Assembly (NCBI GenBank): GCA_013374385.1
Contig: QBUR01000180.1
Coordinates: 1 to 12,574, forward strand
Origin: Candidatus Methanocomedens sp.
GTDB taxonomy: Archaea; Halobacteriota; Methanosarcinia; Methanosarcinales; Methanocomedenaceae
Length of the DNA stretch: 12,574 nucleotides
Direction: 5' to 3'
Of the stretch, positions 1 to 6,489 are shown one piece after another. The notes under the pieces are model-generated. The model was given only the letters and a program-made list of their open reading frames with translations, was not told the origin of the DNA and searched no databases. Every line of letters starts with the position of its first letter. Position 1 is the stretch's first letter. The translations under genes were made by a program, and so were the position numbers.

Positions 1-77
1 TCATCTTGCATCTTGAATTTTTTTTTTAATATATTAGCGTTTGGATAAACAAAAAAACAATCGGTGATACCTTTGGC
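1..77. other. AT-rich intergenic edge, no gene seen
   Basis: No coding frame of useful length and no RNA gene is visible. A T10 run lies at 18-27 on the plus strand and could terminate a plus-strand gene ending left of the window, but that gene is not in view. An A7 run near 51-57 adds another T-run on the minus strand beyond the hsp20 terminator. Confidence 0.4.
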
Positions 78-166
78 AAAAAAAAACATTGATAGTCTTG
101 TTGACACAATACGTAAAAGATAATAAAAGATGATATGCGCCGGTAAAACCACACATCACCGGCGCA
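78..166 (-). terminator. Terminator of the hsr1-cdc48-hsp20 operon
   Basis: Nine-base arms TGCGCCGGT (136-144) and ACCGGCGCA (158-166) form a perfect GC-rich inverted repeat with a 13-nt loop, about 20 bases past the hsp20 stop. In the minus direction the hairpin is followed by two TTTT tracts (about 110-130) and a T9 run (78-86). In archaea T-tracts alone can terminate transcription; the hairpin plus several T-runs makes an operon end very likely. The hairpin could also stabilise the mRNA 3' end. Confidence 0.7.
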
Positions 167-186
167 AAAGTGTATCAAGGCCTAAC

Positions 187-711
187 TTACCTTAACTTAA
201 TAGAGCGTTTATCAGACTTATCATACTGGAAAATCACTTCCAGCACACCATTCTTATAAGTGGCCTCTGCCGAATCCGACAGCACCTTGGCAGGCAGTTC
301 CACATGTTCGGAATACTTTCTGTCCTCGGTAAGTGCCTTGATATCCAGCGCAGTTCCGTTGGAATCAAGGGTAATATCCTTTTTGGAAACACCCGGCATC
401 TCAACCACCACATGAAGCGAGTCCTCACCCTCCATGATATCGATAAGGGGCTTCCTCATACCCCCCTCCATTTGCTGGGAGTAGGCTTCCAACTCATCTG
501 TCAATCCGGCAGCAGAACGCAGGTTCACATTCCCTAACTCCCTTATCTCAGGGGGCTCGTCACCTCTCTGGGTCATGGAAAAGCCCCACACCATGGGTTC
601 ACCATTTGCACCTTCACCTGCTTCAAGCCTTGAATTCAACATGTTTCCAAGCATCTCGTCAATTTCTTCAAACATGTCTTCAAACATATCCCTTCTTCGT
701 CTGTCCCTCAT
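187..711 (-). CDS. hsp20: Small heat shock protein, Hsp20/alpha-crystallin family
   Basis: This is an ATP-independent holdase that should bind partly unfolded proteins in the cytoplasm and pass them to ATP-driven chaperones. It has 174 residues. The N-terminal arm (1 to about 85) is charged and Met-rich, starting with an Arg cluster. The alpha-crystallin domain covers about 87-165, with EMPGV at 104-108 and NGVLEV at 154-159. The chain ends in I-K-L (171-173), which fits the C-terminal I-x-I/L motif used for oligomer contacts. The start is set by GAGGTGA (718-724), six bases before the ATG. It lies 32 bp after cdc48 on the same strand and is the last gene of the operon, ahead of a strong terminator. 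Family assignment is secure; the client range cannot be read from sequence. Confidence 0.95.
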   Translation of the reverse strand: MRDRRRRDMFEDMFEEIDEMLGNMLNSRLEAGEGANGEPMVWGFSMTQRGDEPPEIRELGNVNLRSAAGLTDELEAYSQQMEGGMRKPLIDIMEGEDSLHVVVEMPGVSKKDITLDSNGTALDIKALTEDRKYSEHVELPAKVLSDSAEATYKNGVLEVIFQYDKSDKRSIKLR

Positions 712-743
712 TGTAATTCACCTCATTAATTTAATCTGCATTC

Positions 744-2999
744 TCATGCGTATATTCCAAGTTTCTCTTCATCTTCACTCTTTGCACCCACAGTGGAATA
801 CCTGGCAAATTCCTGGGCTACTTTCGAATAGTCCTGAAGTTTGTTCCTTGACGTTGTGGGTTTAACCCTGGCCAATGCCTGGTCAAAATGTCCCATATCA
901 ATAGTTATGGATTTGGAAAGTTCTTTTACCTCTTCCCTTGTTAAACCCGGTTTGATTATCTCACGTAGTGCTACGATGGATGCCTCACGACATATTGCTT
1001 CTATATCGGCACCCACGTATCCATCAGTCATTCTTGCCAGTTCGTTCCAGTCAACGTCCTTAACGGTTTTATCCTTCATGTGTATCTGGAATATGGCTTT
1101 CCTTGCTTCGTTATCTGGTGGCATGATGTATATCAACCGATCCAGCCGTCCGGGCCTCAGCAGTGCAGCATCCACCATATCAGGCCGGTTTGTCGCCGCA
1201 ATCACCAACACGTCCTTTAGCTCTTCCATACCGTCCATCTCAGTGAGTATCTGGCTGATTACTCGCTCAGTTACATGATTGTCATTCCCGGTATGTCGGG
1301 TGGGGGCAATGCTGTCCAATTCATCAAAGAAGATGATTGTAGGACTGGCCTGTCTGGCTTTCCTGAACACTTCACGCACTGCCTTTTCGCTTTCACCAAC
1401 ATACTTGCTCAAAAGCTCAGGACCCTTGATACTGATGAAGTTTGCCTCGCTCTCGTTAGCCACCGCCTTGGCCAGCATTGTCTTACCCGTTCCGGGCGGA
1501 CCAAAGAGCAGAATACCCTTTGGCGGTTTGGTCTTGATAGCTTCGAAGGCTTCCGGATACTTCAACGGCCATTCAACTGCCTCGATCAATCCTTTCTTGA
1601 CTTCATCTTGTCCGCCAATATCACCCCATTTCACCTGGGGTACCTCAAAGAACACTTCCCTCAATGCCGAAGGTTCAATGTTTTTCAATGCATCCTCGAA
1701 ATCAACAGTGGTCACTATCAGTTTGTCCAGCACTTCATCAGGTATTTCTTCATCAAGGTTTATCTCTGGAAGGAACTTACGCAATGCGTGCATGGCAGCT
1801 TCCTTGCACAGTGAGGACAGGTCAGCGCCGACAAACCCATGTGTGCGGTCGGCTATCACCTTAAGTTTGCCGTTATCATTTCCTTCACCCCTGAGTTCGG
1901 TTGTGAGCGGCATACCACGTGTGTGCACCTGGAGAATCTCCAGCCTGCCGTTAACATCCGGGATACCTAACTCTATCTCACGGTCGAACCTGCCGCCTCT
2001 GCGTAGTGCTTCATCAATGGAATTGGGCCTGTTCGTAGCAGCAATGACAATGACCTCGCCCCTGGTCTTTAGCCCGTCCATAAGGCTGAGCAGTTGGGCA
2101 ACTACCCTGCGTTCTACTTCTCCGGTAACCTCGCCCCGCTTGGGAGCGATACTATCTATCTCATCAATAAATATGATAGTGGGGGAATTCTTTTCAGCCT
2201 CATCAAAGATGTCCCTGAGATGCTTTTCACTCTCTCCGTAATACTTGGATACAATCTCGGGACCACTGATGGACACAAAATTAGCATCGGTTTCGTTAGC
2301 TACTGCCTTGGCTATCAGGGTCTTGCCCGTGCCCGGCGGCCCGTGGAGCAGGACGCCTTTTGGCGGTTCAATTCCCAGTTTCTGGAATAGTTCCGGATGG
2401 CGCAACGGAAGTTCTATCATCTCCCTGACAAGTTCTATTTCGCGTCTCAAACCCCCGATATCCTCATATGTGGTATGTGGTGCACCGATAAGTTCGCTCT
2501 GGTTGACCACCTCTTCCTTAAGGTGAATGGTCGTGCTCTTACCCACGAACACCGGACCGGTAGGCTGTGTGGTCACCACAACAAAGTTCAGTGGATTGCT
2601 AACCGTCTCGATCCTTATCTGCTGTCCTTTCTTGATAGGCCGGCCTTCCAGCAGCCTGTGAATGTACTGTGCTCCTCCTACCATCCTGACAGCCTGCGTT
2701 GGTGCAAGAGTGACCCTCTTTGCTTCCTTAGCCTCTGCTTTTTTGATCATTACCTTATCATCCAGGCTCACCCGGGCGTTATTCCTGATATTGCCATCAA
2801 TCCTTAACACCCCCTTACCCCTGTCCTCGGGGTAAGCAGGCCATACAATAGCATAGGTGGTGTCCTTACCATTGATCTCTATGTAGTCGCCACTCACCAG
2901 ATCGAGCTCTTCCATCTTTTCACGCTCGATACGGGCGATATCACGCCCTACATCCCTGTGATGGGATTCAGCGACCCGGAGTGTTAAATCTTTGGCCAT
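744..2999 (-). CDS. cdc48: Cdc48/VAT-type double AAA+ ATPase (unfoldase)
   Basis: This 751-residue protein is the archaeal counterpart of p97/VAT, a hexameric ATPase that threads proteins through its pore. The N-domain is about 1-180. D1 has Walker A GPPGTGKT at 220-227, Walker B IIFIDE at 275-280 and pore loop KYYG at 252-255. D2 has Walker A at 500-507, Walker B IIFFDE at 555-560 and pore loop KYVG at 532-535. Aromatic pore loops in both rings suit unfolding. The last three residues, I-Y-A, fit the HbYX motif that docks unfoldases on the 20S proteasome. One oddity: D1 reads RRGGRFDR (333-340) where RRPGRFDR is usual. The start is supported by AAAGGAGA (3008-3015), eight bases upstream. It follows the regulator by 83 bp on the same strand and is probably co-transcribed, though that gap may hold a second promoter. 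Confidence 0.97.
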   Translation of the reverse strand: MAKDLTLRVAESHHRDVGRDIARIEREKMEELDLVSGDYIEINGKDTTYAIVWPAYPEDRGKGVLRIDGNIRNNARVSLDDKVMIKKAEAKEAKRVTLAPTQAVRMVGGAQYIHRLLEGRPIKKGQQIRIETVSNPLNFVVVTTQPTGPVFVGKSTTIHLKEEVVNQSELIGAPHTTYEDIGGLRREIELVREMIELPLRHPELFQKLGIEPPKGVLLHGPPGTGKTLIAKAVANETDANFVSISGPEIVSKYYGESEKHLRDIFDEAEKNSPTIIFIDEIDSIAPKRGEVTGEVERRVVAQLLSLMDGLKTRGEVIVIAATNRPNSIDEALRRGGRFDREIELGIPDVNGRLEILQVHTRGMPLTTELRGEGNDNGKLKVIADRTHGFVGADLSSLCKEAAMHALRKFLPEINLDEEIPDEVLDKLIVTTVDFEDALKNIEPSALREVFFEVPQVKWGDIGGQDEVKKGLIEAVEWPLKYPEAFEAIKTKPPKGILLFGPPGTGKTMLAKAVANESEANFISIKGPELLSKYVGESEKAVREVFRKARQASPTIIFFDELDSIAPTRHTGNDNHVTERVISQILTEMDGMEELKDVLVIAATNRPDMVDAALLRPGRLDRLIYIMPPDNEARKAIFQIHMKDKTVKDVDWNELARMTDGYVGADIEAICREASIVALREIIKPGLTREEVKELSKSITIDMGHFDQALARVKPTTSRNKLQDYSKVAQEFARYSTVGAKSEDEEKLGIYA

Positions 3000-3032
3000 T
3001 ATTTATTTCTCCTTTGTTTTTCTGCAATTGTA

Positions 3033-3049
3033 ATTTATAGTGATATAAC
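3033..3049 (-). promoter_or_regulatory. Possible internal promoter for cdc48
   Basis: In the 83-bp gap between the regulator and cdc48, the minus strand has two overlapping TATA-like stretches: TTATATC near 3042-3048 and CTATAAAT at 3033-3040. The first would place the transcript start near 3019, leaving a short leader with the AAAGGAGA site. A weak inverted repeat, ATAGT-N6-ACTAT (3037-3052), overlaps it. No CTAAC/GTTAG operator is present, so if this promoter is real it could give basal cdc48 expression independent of the repressor. The region is AT-rich, so chance matches are likely. Confidence 0.3.
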
Positions 3050-3082
3050 TATTATCCTTTTTATCTATATTATTCATTCTGT

Positions 3083-3754
3083 TCATCCATCTATCAGCGT
3101 TAACAATTGTCTATTGTTGATCTGCCGTTCGTTCATTACACCACGCTCGATCAATGACTGGATTTGCGTTTCAATGAAGTATTCAGGAAGTCCCAGATTC
3201 ATGGACAGGGAACGCCTGTTCTGGGGTTCCCTTATTACTGTCATCAATATGTCAGCTTCCAGATGGTCTTGTGCGACCTCATGGAGCCAATCGATGCACT
3301 GTGCCATGACATCTGACATCTCGCCTTCGATGTTCCGCTGTTGGTTTGCCAATCCCCGCCGCCTCGATTCCAGTTCAAAGAGTTTGCGGTTCAGTTCTTT
3401 TAGTGCATCTACAGCCTTTGGTTCATCTGCCCGGGCAGGGAATGGTTCCTCTACTCCATCCCCTGACGGATGCTGATGGACCGTACTTGTTTCTACTGTA
3501 TAGGAGTAGGGCGACAGAAACACTTCCAGTTTCAGATTTTCTGTTATCTGGTAATATTTCCGCCGCTTTTCGTTAGTGTCTGCACGTATCATGCCGATCT
3601 GCTCAAGCATATCCAGATGTCCCAGAACCGCTTTGGCTCCAAGCCCGATACGTTCGGTTATCTCGCCGACGTAGCATGGCCTGGAGGCAAGTAGCTGGAG
3701 GATTTTCCTGCGGTTCCCGTTTCCCAGTATGTCAAGCAGTTGAGTCGATTCCAT
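3083..3754 (-). CDS. hsr1: ArsR-like winged-helix regulator, HSR1-type heat shock repressor
   Basis: This 223-residue protein is likely the repressor of its own operon. Residues 1-75 form an ArsR-type winged helix: helices around LLDILGNGNRRKILQLL, a recognition helix near 37-52 and a charged wing NEKRRKYYQI (61-70). A Pro/Gly-rich linker (about 90-112) follows, then a probable coiled coil (115-150). Residues about 165-223 look like a second small winged-helix fold (ILMTVIREPQNRRSLSMNLG, then IQSLIERGVM). Gene order and the CTAAC-N5-GTTAG site in its promoter match A. fulgidus HSR1 (AF1298), as I recall it. Start: ATG at 3754 with only a weak upstream AGGT. The protein is longer than a plain ArsR repressor (about 100 aa), and no metal-binding Cys cluster is seen, so metal sensing is unlikely. 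The heat-shock role is inferred from context. Confidence 0.85.
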   Translation of the reverse strand: MESTQLLDILGNGNRRKILQLLASRPCYVGEITERIGLGAKAVLGHLDMLEQIGMIRADTNEKRRKYYQITENLKLEVFLSPYSYTVETSTVHQHPSGDGVEEPFPARADEPKAVDALKELNRKLFELESRRRGLANQQRNIEGEMSDVMAQCIDWLHEVAQDHLEADILMTVIREPQNRRSLSMNLGLPEYFIETQIQSLIERGVMNERQINNRQLLTLIDG

Positions 3755-3794
3755 AGACCTGTTAATCCTGATGTTTACTTATTGTTTACGCAAT

Positions 3795-3845
3795 GTTAGT
3801 AACACGCCGTTAGTAACAGTGAGTTACTAACCTGTAGTTAGGGTT
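3795..3845. promoter_or_regulatory. HSR1-type operator array (four 9-bp units, 14-bp pitch)
   Basis: Four units start exactly 14 bp apart: GTTAGTAAC (3795-3803), GTTAGTAAC (3809-3817), GTTACTAAC (3823-3831) and a degenerate GTTAGGGTT (3837-3845), separated by 5-bp spacers of unrelated sequence. Neighbouring units create xTAAC-N5-GTTAx palindromes, and the one at 3827-3841 is a perfect CTAAC-N5-GTTAG. The array lies just downstream of the TATA box, over the expected transcript start of the regulator gene. This suits a repressor that blocks RNA polymerase recruitment. Confidence 0.85.
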
Positions 3846-3850
3846 TATTA

Positions 3851-3858
3851 TATATAAA
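3851..3858 (-). promoter_or_regulatory. TATA box of the hsr1 operon
   Basis: On the minus strand TTTATATA spans 3858 to 3851 inside a longer AT stretch. The usual archaeal spacing puts the transcript start near 3828, within the operator array, giving a leader of about 70 nt. Just upstream is a perfect 10-bp palindrome, TGTGTACACA (3862-3871), where the BRE would be expected; its role is unknown. Confidence 0.6.
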
Positions 3859-3903
3859 TATTGTGTACACATTGTGGCAAATATGCAACGGTTGAAAAGC
3901 AGT

Positions 3904-5106
3904 CTATTCCAGCGTTTCTTTCAGGAAAAGCGAGATTATGGTGGCACATAGTGTAAGTATGCCCAATACGAAAAAACAGGTTCTGGCATCAGCGAGTTCA
4001 AGGATGAGGCCGGCAACCAAAGGTCCGGTTGCAGCCCCCAGCCACCTGATCATATTAAAGGCGCCGATAGCAGTACCCAGGGTGCGTACATCGTTTTTCA
4101 TTACATGGTCTACCAGTATGGCAGTGGATAAGGTGACAACAGGCCCAAGGCACAGTCCCACGAAACCGAAATTTATGGCAATCGCCAGTGGAGTGAGGGT
4201 TACATGCGACATGAGTAACAGTGCTCCCCCGCCAAGTAATACCATCGCAACGAGGGGGAGCTTTCGTCCTACCCTGTCACTCAGAAAACCAGTCAGATAT
4301 GCGCCAAAACTACTGGTTATGGCGTAAGGAATAAATATGAATCCCATCTGGACGGGAGTAACAGTACCAGTGGCAAAGAAGGGAAGCACATAGGATGCTC
4401 CAATGACTGAAATTCCGCATAGCATACTAACCAAACCTGCCATCAACAGGGTTCTGTCTCTGAACATCAACAATGTGGCCACCAGTATTTTCCTGACTCC
4501 GAAATCGCTATGCTTTGTGTGGGAACTGGTCTCGGTCAGCCAAATAAATGTGCTCACTGCCAGCAGTAATGATACTCCTGCCATGGACAAAAATACGATT
4601 CTCCATCCGAACAGCCCGCCCACCACACCGCCTAATATGTAGCCGCCAACAGTGCCCAGGCCCACTGCCATGCTGATGATGCCAAGTCCTTTTCCTCTTT
4701 CCCTGATGGGATATATGTCGTTCACAATGGTATAGGCGGTAGGGAAGAACATGGCCACGCCCAGGCCCGATATGGAACGGGCTACCAGTAATTGCATTCC
4801 TGATTCGGCAGTACCGAAGATGAGCAATCCAAAGCTGAATACCAAAATGCCTGCCGTGACAAACGGGCGGCGACCGTACCTGTCTGAGAGTACGCCGATC
4901 GGAACCTGGGGTATTGCCATGAAAACCATGAAAGAGCCCATTATTATCCCCATCAGGGGTTTATTCACGCCCAGTTCGTCGGAAACCTCGGGCAGCATGG
5001 GGATAAGGGACAGTACGGCCATAAAAACTATAAAAAGCCCAAAGGTCAGGATGGACATTATCCTGGTGCGATTGATTTCGGCACGGTCCATTGCGGTATT
5101 GGGCAT
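3904..5106 (-). CDS. MFS transporter, probable drug/proton antiporter type
   Basis: This is a 400-residue integral membrane protein with about 12 hydrophobic segments in two six-helix halves, the usual size for a 12-TM major facilitator. Motif A appears in the loop after TM2 as GVLSDRYGRRP (71-81) and again in the second half as GFLSDRVGRK (273-282). Strong motif A in the first half and a glycine-rich TM5 (about 145-165) resemble efflux-type (DHA1-like) members, but the substrate cannot be read from sequence. No Shine-Dalgarno precedes the ATG. A TATA-like CTTAATAAT (5129-5137) lies about 26 bases upstream, so a leaderless transcript is plausible. A later ATG (Met6 or Met17) also lacks a ribosome site. 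It is divergent from Fae-Hps and 149 bp ahead of the hsr1 operon; no functional link to either is evident. Confidence 0.9.
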   Translation of the reverse strand: MPNTAMDRAEINRTRIMSILTFGLFIVFMAVLSLIPMLPEVSDELGVNKPLMGIIMGSFMVFMAIPQVPIGVLSDRYGRRPFVTAGILVFSFGLLIFGTAESGMQLLVARSISGLGVAMFFPTAYTIVNDIYPIRERGKGLGIISMAVGLGTVGGYILGGVVGGLFGWRIVFLSMAGVSLLLAVSTFIWLTETSSHTKHSDFGVRKILVATLLMFRDRTLLMAGLVSMLCGISVIGASYVLPFFATGTVTPVQMGFIFIPYAITSSFGAYLTGFLSDRVGRKLPLVAMVLLGGGALLLMSHVTLTPLAIAINFGFVGLCLGPVVTLSTAILVDHVMKNDVRTLGTAIGAFNMIRWLGAATGPLVAGLILELADARTCFFVLGILTLCATIISLFLKETLE

Positions 5107-5128
5107 AGGGGATAGAGAGTTGATGTGG

Positions 5129-5137
5129 ATTATTAAG
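5129..5137 (-). promoter_or_regulatory. Candidate TATA box of the MFS gene (leaderless start)
   Basis: The minus strand reads CTTAATAAT here, with its centre about 26-27 bases from the A of the ATG at 5106. The bases directly before the ATG contain no Shine-Dalgarno. Both facts suit transcription beginning at the start codon. The TATA match is only moderate. Confidence 0.4.
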
Positions 5138-5214
5138 TTTTCCCGGGTTAAAATTGAAATACCGGGCAGGTTTCACGGTATCCTTAAGTACTTTTTTATC
5201 GTTACTACCAATTC

Positions 5215-5220
5215 GAGGTG
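5215..5220 (+). promoter_or_regulatory. Ribosome binding site that fixes a TTG start for Fae-Hps
   Basis: GAGGTG sits eight bases before TTG at 5229. The upstream in-frame ATG at 5154 has no ribosome site and would add 25 residues unlike the start of Fae proteins. Starting at the TTG gives MFLIGEALIG and places the conserved histidine at position 17, the numbering used for the Fae catalytic His. Confidence 0.85.
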
Positions 5221-5228
5221 TAAAAATA

Positions 5229-6422
5229 TTGTTTTTGATCGGAGAAGCACTCATTGGCGAGGAACCAGAACTCGCGCATGTTGATATTATTATTGGAGAC
5301 AAGAACGGGCCTGTAGGACAGGCTTTTGCTGCTGGGTTCACACAGTTATCTGCAGGGCACACACCCCTGCTTTCTGTGATACGCCCAAACCTGCTTACCA
5401 AACCTGCAACGCTCATCGTACCAAAGGTGACGGTACAAAATATGGAGGGTGCAGCCAAGATATTCGGGCCGGCCCAGAGTGCTGTTGCACGGGCAGTGGC
5501 TGATGCTCTGGATGAAGGTATCATACCAAAGGAGCAGGCTGAGGATCTGGTTGTTATTGCCAGTGTTTTCATCCACCCGCAGGCTGAGGATTATAGTAAG
5601 ATATACAGGTACAACTATGGTGCCACTAAACTGGCAGTGCAAAGAGCCATGGAAGGCTTCCCTGATGTTGATACCGTGTTAAAGGAGAAGGATAGGACCA
5701 TGCATCCTATAATGGGATTCAATGTGACCAGGTTGTTTGACCCACCATATCTGCAAGTGGCCATCGATATCCCGGATATGGATTTCGTTAATAAGGTACT
5801 GAAACAGTTGCCACAGAGCGACCACCTGATCATAGAGGCTGGTACGCCTCTCATCAAGCGCTACGGCCTTGATGTGGTGTCAAAGATACGCGCAGCGCGG
5901 CCCAATGCGTTCATTGTGGCTGACCTGAAGACCCTGGATACCGGCAATCTGGAGGCCAGGATGGTGGCTGATGCTACTGCTGATGCTATTGTAATATCAG
6001 GACTGGCGCCGCTCTCTACTATTGAGAAGGCCATCAAGGAATCCAAGAAGACTGGTATCTATGCATGTATTGACATGCTCAATGTGCCTGACCCGGTCAA
6101 GGTGTTGAAGGAACTGAGCGTGAAGCCGGATATCATTGAACTGCACAGGGCCATTGATGCTGAGGACAGCGCATACGCATGGGGCAGTATCCCTGATATG
6201 AAGAAGATCCATCCAAAGTTGCTGGTTGCTGTTGCAGGCGGTATAGGCAAGCTGGAGGAAGGCTCGGCGAAAGTAAGCGATGCCTGTGGTGCCGGAGCTG
6301 ATATTATTGTAGTCGGCAGGGCAATTACCAAGGCTAAGGACGTGCGCCAGGCTGCTGAGATGTTCCTGGAAGACATGCAAAAGGCTGAGGTTGACCAGTA
6401 CAGGGTCATGACTGATTTCTGA
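5229..6422 (+). CDS. fae-hps: Bifunctional formaldehyde-activating enzyme / 3-hexulose-6-phosphate synthase
   Basis: This 397-residue fusion has two cytoplasmic enzymes in one chain. The Fae domain (1 to about 163) condenses formaldehyde with tetrahydromethanopterin to methylene-H4MPT; the catalytic His17 is present in ELAHVD. The Hps domain (about 172-397) is an OMP-decarboxylase-like barrel with VADLKTLDTG at 230-239 (Asp232, Lys234, Asp237) and phosphate-site elements AGGIG (336-340) and GRA (363-365). In archaea lacking the oxidative pentose phosphate route, Hps runs in reverse, making ribulose 5-phosphate from hexulose 6-phosphate and releasing formaldehyde, which Fae captures. The partner isomerase (Phi) is not in the window. 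Start: TTG chosen over ATG 5154 because of the GAGGTG site and family N-terminus. It stands alone, with its own terminator. The two neighbouring genes are unrelated to it. Confidence 0.95.
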   Translation: MFLIGEALIGEEPELAHVDIIIGDKNGPVGQAFAAGFTQLSAGHTPLLSVIRPNLLTKPATLIVPKVTVQNMEGAAKIFGPAQSAVARAVADALDEGIIPKEQAEDLVVIASVFIHPQAEDYSKIYRYNYGATKLAVQRAMEGFPDVDTVLKEKDRTMHPIMGFNVTRLFDPPYLQVAIDIPDMDFVNKVLKQLPQSDHLIIEAGTPLIKRYGLDVVSKIRAARPNAFIVADLKTLDTGNLEARMVADATADAIVISGLAPLSTIEKAIKESKKTGIYACIDMLNVPDPVKVLKELSVKPDIIELHRAIDAEDSAYAWGSIPDMKKIHPKLLVAVAGGIGKLEEGSAKVSDACGAGADIIVVGRAITKAKDVRQAAEMFLEDMQKAEVDQYRVMTDF

Positions 6423-6434
6423 GTTTAAATGTTG

Positions 6435-6471
6435 GCAGCCGGAATGAACGGCTGCTCTTGTACTTTTTTTT
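6435..6471 (+). terminator. Terminator after fae-hps
   Basis: A perfect 7-bp inverted repeat, GCAGCCG (6435-6441) and CGGCTGC (6449-6455), with a 7-nt loop begins 12 bases past the stop codon. It is followed by T8 at 6464-6471. The hairpin and T-run are correctly placed and oriented for ending the fae-hps transcript. Confidence 0.75.
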
Positions 6472-6489
6472 GTTTAATCTTTCGCCCAT

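Noticed and set aside
182..196. CTAAC-N5-TTAAC at the hsp20 stop codon as another HSR1 operator
   Set aside because: The second half is not the inverse of the first, and it lies inside the 3' end of hsp20 away from any promoter.
1279..2241. Long plus-strand open frame of 320 codons
   Set aside because: Lies fully antisense inside cdc48, has a Ser-rich composition typical of a shadow frame and matches no family.
5142..5166. CCCGG and CCGGG inverted words in the MFS/fae-hps divergent promoter region as an operator
   Set aside because: Arms are only 5 bp with a 15-bp gap and no further symmetry; too weak to call.
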